A DNA stretch of 64,000 bases from Marinobacter piscis. Lineage in GTDB: Bacteria > Pseudomonadota > Gammaproteobacteria > Pseudomonadales > Oleiphilaceae. The stretch covers positions 558,001 to 622,000 of the forward strand of contig NZ_VCGX01000002.1 of the NCBI RefSeq assembly GCF_007671655.1, given 5' to 3'. The notes beneath the pieces were generated by a model. The model did not search any database, was not told the origin of the DNA, and saw only the letters and a program-made list of their open reading frames with translations. Below, in pieces: positions 57,300 to 64,000 of this stretch. Numbering within the stretch: position 1 is the stretch's first letter; every line of letters begins with the position of its first letter. A program made the translations under genes and the position numbers.

Positions 57300-57439
57300 G
57301 TTCTTATCCGTTCGTCGGAAATCAATGGACTGCCACTTTCAAGCCAGAAGTGACCCAATTGTACAAACCAGCTTCTGCGTGTCACGTTACGCTCTCTACA
57401 GGTTGGGCGCCACACGGGCGACAGATTAAAACTGCGTCA

Positions 57440-58069
57440 TCAGGCGGGGATCATGTTGCGCAATGCCAGCCGTATCAGGGTTTCACTGGTCATCCCCTCG
57501 TCCGCTACTTTAGCAATCGCACGCTCGGCTTCCTGAGGTTTGTACCCAAGCGCGATAAGAGCCTCTGCCGCTTCATCGGTCGGGCTGTGCGCGTTTGCTG
57601 ATGCTCTTGGCTCACTGGCCGTTGAGCCATCTGCAACTTCGGCTGCCGGTGTAAACTGCCCTTCCAGTTGCTTGATACGGTCTGTCATGTCGATCAGCAG
57701 CCGCTCGGCTGTTTTCTTGCCTACCCCGGGCAATTTCACCAGCGCCTTAACATCCCGCGCTTCAATACAATGAATAAACTGATGGGCGTCCAGGCCGGAC
57801 AAAATGCCGGCAGCCAGTTTGGGACCTACGCCGTTGACTCTGATCAGCAAGCGAAACAGATCACGGTCCAGGCGCGAAGCAAAGCCATACAGACTCTGGA
57901 CATCTTCACGTACTACGAAATGTGTCTGCAGGGTAACTTCCTGCCCGACATCCGGCAGGTTGTAGAAGGTAGTGAAGGGAATGTCAATTTCGTAACCCAG
58001 GCCACTGCATTCAATCAGTGCCTGCCCGGGCGTTTTTTCGATAAGAATACCTCGGATACGACCTATCAA
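57440..58069 (-). CDS. ruvA: Holliday junction DNA-binding subunit RuvA
   Basis: A 209-residue protein with the OB-fold N terminus (MIGRIRGILIEKTPG), two helix-hairpin-helix motifs (INGVGPKLA-type: VNGVGPKLAAGIL and LPGVGKKTAERLL) and the C-terminal domain (about 160-205) that contacts RuvB. Standard length and order in ruvCAB. Confidence 0.97.
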   Translation of the reverse strand: MIGRIRGILIEKTPGQALIECSGLGYEIDIPFTTFYNLPDVGQEVTLQTHFVVREDVQSLYGFASRLDRDLFRLLIRVNGVGPKLAAGILSGLDAHQFIHCIEARDVKALVKLPGVGKKTAERLLIDMTDRIKQLEGQFTPAAEVADGSTASEPRASANAHSPTDEAAEALIALGYKPQEAERAIAKVADEGMTSETLIRLALRNMIPA

Positions 58070-58099
58070 GGATAACCTCCTGCCGCTCCGCAGAGCTGT

Positions 58100-58627
58100 T
58101 TATTTTTGTCGCACACGCCCACTGCGCGCTCTGCCCGCGCTGCCGGCTACCCGGAGAATACTCTGGTTCATGTGGGCATGGCACAACGCAATAGCCAGGG
58201 CATCGGCGGCATCTGCCTGGGGTTTACGGGACAGTGACAGCAACGCCTGCACCATATGCTGAACCTGCGACTTGTCAGCGCCGCCCTTGCCGACCACCGC
58301 CTGTTTAACCTGCCGTGCGGAATACTCGTGTACGGCCAGGCCACTGGTTGCAGCACCGACAATGGCGGCACCCCGGGCCTGGCCAAGCTTGAGTGCGGAG
58401 TCGGGGTTACGCGCCATAAAAACCTGTTCTATAGCGAACTCCTGGGGCCGATATTCGGTAATCAGACTTACCAGGCTCTGAAAAATGATTTTCAGCCGCT
58501 CCGCCATAGGTTTCTCACCCATGCGGATACACCCGCTATCGATGTATTCTATGTGCCGGCCCTCGGCCCGGATAATGCCGTAGCCAGTAATCCGCGAACC
58601 AGGGTCGACACCCAGAATAATTGCCAT
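58100..58627 (-). CDS. ruvC: Crossover junction endonuclease RuvC
   Basis: A 175-residue RNase H-fold resolvase. The catalytic acidic residues are in [25 protein letters not shown] and the C-terminal [14 protein letters not shown]. It cuts Holliday junctions symmetrically. It is 11 bp after aspS and 30 bp before ruvA, all on the same strand. Confidence 0.97.
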   Translation of the reverse strand: MAIILGVDPGSRITGYGIIRAEGRHIEYIDSGCIRMGEKPMAERLKIIFQSLVSLITEYRPQEFAIEQVFMARNPDSALKLGQARGAAIVGAATSGLAVHEYSARQVKQAVVGKGGADKSQVQHMVQALLSLSRKPQADAADALAIALCHAHMNQSILRVAGSAGRARSGRVRQK

Positions 58628-58638
58628 CTTGTGGGCGA

Positions 58639-60444
58639 TCAGGATGCGTCGGAGTCAGATGCCTGGTCGCCAGCGGTTTTTGCCGGTTTCTTACGCAGGC
58701 GTATATTCAGCTCTCGCAACTGTTTTTCATCCACCTCTCCCGGTGCCTGAGTCATCAGGCACGTTGCACTCTGGGTCTTGGGGAACGCGATCACATCTCG
58801 AATGGAGCTGGCATCCGTCATCAGCATGATCAGCCGGTCAAGACCGAAGGCCAGGCCACCATGAGGTGGACAGCCGTACTTCAGTGCATCGAGCAGGAAC
58901 CCGAATTTAGCCCGGGCTTCATCCTCACCAATGCCCAGAATACGGAACACTTCCTGCTGCATTTGCTCGCTGTGGATACGAATAGACCCACCACCCAGCT
59001 CGGTGCCATTGAGAACCATGTCATAGGCACGGGATAAGGCTGTAGCCGGGTTTGCCGCCAGCTCTTCAGGGCTGCACGCAGGCGCTGTGAACGGGTGATG
59101 AATTGCTGTAAGTCCACCATCTGGCAGCTCTTCAAACATCGGGAAGTCCACAACCCACAGGGGTGCCCACTCAGAAGTCAGCATCTTCAGATCATGGCCA
59201 ACGCGGATCCGGAGCGCGCCAAGGGCTTCATTGACGACCGTGGTTTTATCGGCGCCGAAGAAGACAATATCACCGTCTTCCGCACCTGTACGCTCGATAA
59301 CCGCCATGGCTACATCGTCACCCAGGAATTTAACAATGGGCGACTGCAGGCCTTCAACACCTTTGGCCAGGTCGTTCACCTTTATGTAGGCCAGACCTTT
59401 TGCACCATAGACACCGACAAATCTGGTGTATTCATCAATCTGTTTGCGGCTCAGCTCACCGCCTCCGGGCACACGCAAAGCCGCTACACGGCCGTTAGGA
59501 TCATTGGCGGGGCCGGCAAACACTTTGAAGTCAACGCCGGCAACCAGTTCACCCACATCCTGCAGCTCCAGCGGAATACGCAAGTCCGGCTTATCACTGC
59601 CAAAGCGCTCCATGGCTTCGGCATAGGGCATACGCGGAAACTCCGGCAACTCTACGCTCATCACATCGTTGAACAGCGCACGGATCATGTCTTCGTTCAG
59701 GTTCATCAGGTCTTCTTCGCTGACGAAGGAAGCCTCCATGTCCACCTGGGTGAATTCAGGCTGCCGGTCTGCCCGCAGATCTTCATCACGGAAACACTTG
59801 GCAATCTGGTAATAACGATCAACACCGGAAACCATCAGCATTTGTTTAAACAACTGCGGTGACTGGGGCAGCGCAAAGAATGAGCCATCGTGTGTGCGAC
59901 TGGGTACCAGATAGTCGCGGGCACCCTCGGGAGTCGCCCGGGTAAGAATGGGGGTTTCCACATCCATGAAACCGTTGCTGTCGAGGTAATTGCGGATGTA
60001 ACTGGTTACCCTTGAGCGGAAACGCAGACGGTTCAGCATTTCAGGACGGCGCAGGTCGACAAAGCGGTAGCGCAAGCGAACGTCCTCGCCCACATCCACA
60101 TGTTCATCCAGTGGAAATGGCGGTGTTGCTGCGGCGTTCAGAATAGCCACCTGTTTGCCCAGCAGCTCAACCTGACCGGTTGGCATGTTGCTGTTTTCAG
60201 TACCTGCCGGCCGGCGACGTACACGACCGGTTACCTGCACCACGAATTCACTGCGCACCTTTTCGGCCAGCGCAAAGCTTTCAGGTGTATCCGGGTCTAT
60301 CACCACCTGAGAGATACCATCCCGGTCGCGCAGATCCAGGAAGATAACCCCGCCATGGTCACGGCGGCGGTGTACCCATCCGCAGAGTGTAACTTCCTGA
60401 TCAATGTGGGATTCGTTGATCCCACCGCAATAATGACTGCGCAT
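58639..60444 (-). CDS. aspS: Aspartyl-tRNA synthetase
   Basis: A class IIb synthetase of 601 residues from the ATG at 60444 ([15 protein letters not shown]), the start that matches bacterial AspRS; the frame runs 29 codons further upstream. An OB-fold anticodon-binding domain is at about 15-105, motif 2 is [18 protein letters not shown] and motif 3 is [12 protein letters not shown] near the end. The GAD insertion domain lies between, as in bacterial enzymes. It heads the aspS-ruvCAB-ybgC-tol-pal block. Confidence 0.96.
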   Translation of the reverse strand: MRSHYCGGINESHIDQEVTLCGWVHRRRDHGGVIFLDLRDRDGISQVVIDPDTPESFALAEKVRSEFVVQVTGRVRRRPAGTENSNMPTGQVELLGKQVAILNAAATPPFPLDEHVDVGEDVRLRYRFVDLRRPEMLNRLRFRSRVTSYIRNYLDSNGFMDVETPILTRATPEGARDYLVPSRTHDGSFFALPQSPQLFKQMLMVSGVDRYYQIAKCFRDEDLRADRQPEFTQVDMEASFVSEEDLMNLNEDMIRALFNDVMSVELPEFPRMPYAEAMERFGSDKPDLRIPLELQDVGELVAGVDFKVFAGPANDPNGRVAALRVPGGGELSRKQIDEYTRFVGVYGAKGLAYIKVNDLAKGVEGLQSPIVKFLGDDVAMAVIERTGAEDGDIVFFGADKTTVVNEALGALRIRVGHDLKMLTSEWAPLWVVDFPMFEELPDGGLTAIHHPFTAPACSPEELAANPATALSRAYDMVLNGTELGGGSIRIHSEQMQQEVFRILGIGEDEARAKFGFLLDALKYGCPPHGGLAFGLDRLIMLMTDASSIRDVIAFPKTQSATCLMTQAPGEVDEKQLRELNIRLRKKPAKTAGDQASDSDAS

Positions 60445-60671
60445 ACCGGTTCCCGTTTGTATCTGGTGTCTGAGATTAATGTTGATGTCGGTCAGGCCCT
60501 GCCCGCAGAGCAGGCAGGAACCATACTGCAAAAGCGGCCTATTATAAACATAATGGTGGCGAAAATCAGACCCGTTTGGCGACGGCTGAATGCCAGGGTC
60601 TTACCTTGCGGTTCCCCAAGGGGTAACAGACCGCTAGACTATTGTATTCATCATGTTAGGGAGTCTTTAGT

Positions 60672-61295
60672 GTGTCTACCAGAGCCGAGCAGAAACTTCT
60701 CACCCGGCGCGCCCTGATGGATGCTGCGCTTGCCCAGCTGAGTGCAGATCGTGGGTTTGGCAGCCTGAGCCTGCGGGAAGTCGCACGGGAAGCCGGAATT
60801 GCCCCCACATCCTTCTACCGGCACTTTGCAGACCTTGATGAGCTGGGGCTGGTGCTGGTAGACGAAGGCGGTGTTGCGCTGCGGCAACTGATGCGACAGG
60901 CGCGCAAGCGCATTGCCCGCAACGGGAGCGCGATTTCCACATCGGTAGAGATTTTTATGGAGTACCTTGGCAACAACGCAAACCTGTTCCGGTTGATGCT
61001 TCGCGAGCGCACCGGGGGCTCCAAACCTTTTCGTACGGCGATAAAAGCTGAAATTGATCACTTCGTAACGGAGCTTGCCGACGACCTGCGGCGTTTTGGT
61101 CATGAAAGACAAAAACCACTATCCGATGCCAGAGTGGTAGCCGAGGCCATGGTCACCCTGGTGTTCAACCAGGGCGCAGACGCCCTGGACGCAACACCCG
61201 GAGAGCGGGCTGAACTGGCAGGCAAACTGAAAGCCGAACTCAGGATGATTCTGATTGGCTCGCAAATGATGGCCAAGCACCCCTCCATCCGGTAG
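60672..61295 (+). CDS. fabR: TetR-family repressor of the FabR type
   Basis: A 207-residue regulator. The helix-turn-helix is at about residues 25-65 ([28 protein letters not shown], core [11 protein letters not shown]). The C-terminal ligand domain has [21 protein letters not shown] as in E. coli FabR, which represses unsaturated fatty acid genes fabA and fabB. It starts at a GTG (60672) with AGGGAG seven bases upstream. It is divergent from aspS. The FabR assignment is by eye. Confidence 0.82.
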   Translation: MSTRAEQKLLTRRALMDAALAQLSADRGFGSLSLREVAREAGIAPTSFYRHFADLDELGLVLVDEGGVALRQLMRQARKRIARNGSAISTSVEIFMEYLGNNANLFRLMLRERTGGSKPFRTAIKAEIDHFVTELADDLRRFGHERQKPLSDARVVAEAMVTLVFNQGADALDATPGERAELAGKLKAELRMILIGSQMMAKHPSIR

Positions 61296-61309
61296 CTGTC
61301 TGCCCGGGC

Positions 61310-62302
61310 TCAGGAGGCGGCCTGCTTCTTTTTCAGCCAGATGGCTTCCCATGCAAGCGCTGTCTGCACGATAACATCAAGATTATCGTATGCAGGCTGC
61401 CACCCCAGGACTTCTTTGATGCGCGCATTATCCGCCATCAAAGCGGCGGGGTCACCGGCTCGGCGCCCTGCCTCCGCTACCGGAAAGTCGACACCGGAGT
61501 GTTTGCGCACCACATCGATTACCTCCCGGACACTGAACCCACGACCATAACCACAGTTCAGGATCCGGGAGTCTCCGCCTTCGGCCATATAATCAAGAGC
61601 CATAACGTGGGCACTGGCAAGGTCTTCTACATGAATATAATCCCGCACACAGGTTCCGTCGTGGGTGTCATAATCCGTTCCAAATATACTCATGCCTTCT
61701 CGCTGCCCGGTTACGCACTCACACGCCACCTTGATAAGGTGCGTTGCCTCGGGTGTCGCCTGCCCCAGCAAGCCATCCGGGTTGGCTCCGGCAACATTAA
61801 AGTAGCGCAACACAACGTAGTTAAGGTCGGATGCAGCCGCCAGATCCATGATCATACGTTCACTCATCATTTTCGATGCGCCGTAAGGATTGATCGGAGC
61901 GAGCGGGAGATCTTCCGTAAGAACCGTCTGTTCGGGCATTCCGTAAACGGCAGCTGTTGAAGAAAACACCATGTAAGGCACTTTGTGCTTATCGACGGCC
62001 TTGAGCAGGTTCAGTGTATTACGGGTGTTGTTGCTGTAATACTTGAGCGGATTGGCGACAGATTCCGGAACAACGATGTTGGCGGCAAAGTGCAAAACTG
62101 CTTCAAACTGATGATTCGAGAACACCTCATCAATCTCAGCTTCGTTCGCCAGATCACCCACCACCAGCTCACCCGCTGTTACCGCCCAGCGGTACCCGGT
62201 CGAAAGATTATCGAAAACGACAATATCATGCCCTGCCTCGGCCAGCTGACGAACAACATGACTGCCTATATATCCGGCTCCACCGGTTACCAGTACTTTC
62301 AC
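61310..62302 (-). CDS. galE: UDP-glucose 4-epimerase GalE
   Basis: A 330-residue extended SDR enzyme. TGGAGYIGSHV is the NAD site, SSTAAVYG and YGASKMMSE the catalytic Ser/Tyr-Lys set, and LRYFNVAGANPDG and HDGTCVRDYIHVEDLA are GalE signatures. It interconverts UDP-glucose and UDP-galactose for LPS and EPS. The start is a GTG at 62302, six bases past the tadA stop, with AAGGAG just upstream, so the two are likely co-transcribed. Confidence 0.96.
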   Translation of the reverse strand: MKVLVTGGAGYIGSHVVRQLAEAGHDIVVFDNLSTGYRWAVTAGELVVGDLANEAEIDEVFSNHQFEAVLHFAANIVVPESVANPLKYYSNNTRNTLNLLKAVDKHKVPYMVFSSTAAVYGMPEQTVLTEDLPLAPINPYGASKMMSERMIMDLAAASDLNYVVLRYFNVAGANPDGLLGQATPEATHLIKVACECVTGQREGMSIFGTDYDTHDGTCVRDYIHVEDLASAHVMALDYMAEGGDSRILNCGYGRGFSVREVIDVVRKHSGVDFPVAEAGRRAGDPAALMADNARIKEVLGWQPAYDNLDVIVQTALAWEAIWLKKKQAAS

Positions 62303-62308
62303 GCGAAG

Positions 62309-62812
62309 CTACTCCTTCCCTGAACTCTGTTTGCGCCGCTGCCGGATCTCGGCTCGCCGGCGGCTGAAAAAATTACTTATAATCTGGCCACATTCATCTT
62401 TCATGATGCCCCCCTTTGTTTCCACCTGCCAATTCAAGTGGGGCTCATCCAGCGTGCAGCGCGCCGACTCAACGGCACCAGACTTAGGCTCACAAGTCCC
62501 ATAAACCAGCCGACTGATGCGGCTGTGTACAATCGCCCCGACACACATAGTGCAGGGTTCCAGCGTGACATAAAGGGTTGCGCCCGTCAGCCGGTAGTTA
62601 TTCACGTTTGTTGCGGCATCACGCAAAGCACAAATCTCGGCGTGAGCCGTAGGGTCACAACCACTGATCGGGGCGTTGAAACCCGAGCCAAGCTCCACGC
62701 CATCACGGACAACCACCGCACCGACCGGAACTTCATCCAGGCTGGCTGCCTGTGCAGCCAGTGAAAGTGCACGGGTCATCCAGTACTCATCACTATTATC
62801 AGAAACAGACAT
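62309..62812 (-). CDS. tadA: tRNA adenosine deaminase TadA
   Basis: From the ATG at 62812 (MSVSDNSDEYWM) the protein is 167 residues; a TTG at 62830 would add six. The zinc deaminase motifs are DPTAHAEICALRDA (HAE) and VTLEPCTMCVGAI (PCxxC). YWMTRALSLAAQAASLDEVPVGAV is the typical N terminus (core EVPVGAV). It converts adenosine-34 of tRNA-Arg(ACG) to inosine and is essential in most bacteria. It is followed by galE. Confidence 0.96.
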   Translation of the reverse strand: MSVSDNSDEYWMTRALSLAAQAASLDEVPVGAVVVRDGVELGSGFNAPISGCDPTAHAEICALRDAATNVNNYRLTGATLYVTLEPCTMCVGAIVHSRISRLVYGTCEPKSGAVESARCTLDEPHLNWQVETKGGIMKDECGQIISNFFSRRRAEIRQRRKQSSGKE

Positions 62813-62897
62813 AGGGCGGGTTGCCTTCAATACAGTAGCCCGATTACCGGTACTCGGTGATAATTCGCTCCGTTTTTTACGATTTCGATCAGGTAAA

Positions 62898-63632
62898 TCA
62901 ATTCAGAGCGAGCTGACCTTCATTGCGGTTACAACGCAGAAATTCGGAGCTTGCCAGCCATTCCGAATCCGGATAGTAAGTGAACAGGTACTGATTTTCT
63001 TTCAGGCTGTCGATCAACGCCCTGGCGATATCCTGACGAACGGCCGGGCAGCCATGACTGCGCCCCAGGCGCCCCGCCTTTTCAATAAAGCTCTCGCTGA
63101 CATAGTCCGCCCCGTGAATCACGATTGCGCGCTGATAAGCGAGATCATTGACACCGGATTCCAGCCCCTCAAGCCGCAAGGAATAACCGTTCCTGCCGTG
63201 ATAGCTGTTAAGCGTGCGAAACAAACCAATACTGGACTGATGACTGTCCGGCACATTGGAGAACTGGCTGGCCATGGCATTGCCAGATCCCTGTCCGTGA
63301 GACACCAGCTCCTTAAACAACAGCTCCTCGTTTTTCAGATCAAACACCCAAAGACGGGGTTGTTCAGAGGGCAGAGAGAAGTCGATGACCGCTAAACGCT
63401 CCGCATCGGGAGCGGCGCAAGATATTGCCTTGGCCGCCAGCTGCATAACATCGGGGCTGGCTTGAGGTGCCAGTCTGGCAAGCGTCTTATCAAGCACCAA
63501 CTGACGTGCCGTAGAATGCACCACAGCAGCCTCAGTTTGATAGTCATCCGCCAGCGCAGGCAGATTACCCAGCAAAAGCTGGCCGCATAAAAGTGTGCCG
63601 AAAAGCCATCGGTTCAGGAGTTTCATGGGCAT
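62898..63632 (-). CDS. Murein L,D-transpeptidase catalytic domain protein (YkuD_2 family)
   Basis: A 244-residue protein with a signal peptide (cleavage near LPALADD). The catalytic region has FKELVSHGQGSGN, IVIHGADYV and LGRSHGCPAVR, where SHGC holds the active-site His and Cys. The family (PF13645-like) forms or trims L,D-crosslinks, though activity of many members is unproven. It is divergent from another L,D-transpeptidase-like gene 87 bp away. Confidence 0.88.
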   Translation of the reverse strand: MPMKLLNRWLFGTLLCGQLLLGNLPALADDYQTEAAVVHSTARQLVLDKTLARLAPQASPDVMQLAAKAISCAAPDAERLAVIDFSLPSEQPRLWVFDLKNEELLFKELVSHGQGSGNAMASQFSNVPDSHQSSIGLFRTLNSYHGRNGYSLRLEGLESGVNDLAYQRAIVIHGADYVSESFIEKAGRLGRSHGCPAVRQDIARALIDSLKENQYLFTYYPDSEWLASSEFLRCNRNEGQLALN

Positions 63633-63719
63633 TGAGAAAACCTGTTTTGAAATCGTGTAGCATTATAACCATATATTTCATCATGGAAAGGTGCCTACAG
63701 CACCATAGAGGAGAGAGGG

Positions 63720-64000
63720 ATGACGCCAGGTACCCGGGTAATCGCTGCAAGTATATCGATCTTGCTCCTGCTCCTCCTGACGCCAGCCACCTACGCATCG
63801 GAAGACGACCGCATTCTATTCGAAGCCCTGGCAGACCGTTTACCGGCCGAGCAGGCTGACTTGCAAGACTTTTATGCTGCCAGACAGGGACGCCCTGCAT
63901 GGCAGCATGCCGAAACCGTTGCCGGTTTTGCTGCCGCACTCAGCACCATAGAAAGCGACGGCCTGAATGCAGCGGATTACCGGCCAGATGCTCTGATGTC
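63720..64000 (+). CDS. YcbB/LdtD-like L,D-transpeptidase, N-terminal part (cut by window edge)
   Basis: The ATG at 63720 has AGGAG upstream. The visible 93 residues have a signal peptide (IAASISILLLLLLTPATYA) and then the scaffold domain found before the YkuD domain in YcbB-type enzymes: DFYAARQGRPAW and AALSTIESDGLNAADYRP. The catalytic part lies outside the window. It would form 3-3 crosslinks in peptidoglycan. Confidence 0.85.
   Translation, partial: MTPGTRVIAASISILLLLLLTPATYASEDDRILFEALADRLPAEQADLQDFYAARQGRPAWQHAETVAGFAAALSTIESDGLNAADYRPDALM

Overview
The window reads as chromosomal DNA of a marine gammaproteobacterium, most like Marinobacter or a close relative. I infer this from the gene content (Tol-Pal/RuvABC block, dapA-bamC-purC, prp operon with acnD-prpF, opgGHD, FabR-type regulator) and from an ectoine hydroxylase remnant. 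No database search was possible. There is no CRISPR array, phage, transposase or rRNA.

Region 1 (1-16157) is an exopolysaccharide locus of the XrtA/PEP-CTERM-associated type, built as two divergent units. The leftward unit runs from a sugar-phosphate transferase (start near 13926) through Wza-like export lipoprotein, Wzz-like chain-length protein, a BY-kinase-like protein with broken nucleotide-binding motifs, a TIGR03016-type outer-membrane barrel, a WalW-like deacetylase, a NodU-type carbamoyltransferase, two GNAT/FemAB-type proteins, two glycosyltransferases and the start of an asparagine-synthase-like amidotransferase cut by the window edge. The rightward unit holds a DUF3473 deacetylase and an ExeA-like ATPase. 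The exosortase itself is not visible and probably lies beyond the left edge.

Region 2 (16174-24640) is the methylcitrate cycle operon, transcribed leftward: GntR/FCD regulator, prpB, prpC, acnD, prpF, prpD. Three TTGTnnACAA palindromes sit at its head and a pair of inverted GC-rich repeats lies between prpC and acnD. Region 3 (24641-31556) is the osmoregulated periplasmic glucan locus, opgG, a small unknown gene, opgH and opgD, preceded on the same strand by an outer-membrane barrel resembling the TpsB/Omp85 barrel without POTRA domains. galU, which makes the UDP-glucose precursor, is divergent to it, followed by a DMT permease and tRNA-Val.

Region 4 (34093-42140) is the most rearranged. A 2.1-kb module (cytochrome c', cytochrome b561-like protein, glutaredoxin-like protein, 3' part of a UDP-glucuronate epimerase) is present twice in direct orientation. 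Between the copies lie a 5'-truncated ectoine hydroxylase gene and a complete large-subunit catalase. The left copy ends inside the epimerase gene exactly where the ectD fragment begins; the right copy has the full epimerase.

Region 5 (42174-64000) is mostly conserved housekeeping: a TIGR04219-type barrel, purC, bamC, dapA, bcp, an AI-2E/PerM permease, tusA-like, bepA, nadA, two identical tRNA-Lys genes, then the leftward block aspS-ruvC-ruvA-ruvB-ybgC-tolQ-tolR-tolA-tolB-pal-cpoB, a FabR-like repressor, galE, tadA and two divergent L,D-transpeptidase-family genes, the last cut by the right edge.

The observations most worth following are the duplicated module with its ectD/katE insert, the BY-kinase homologue lacking Walker A and B residues, the POTRA-less barrel beside the glucan operon, and the unknown 106-residue protein coupled to opgH.
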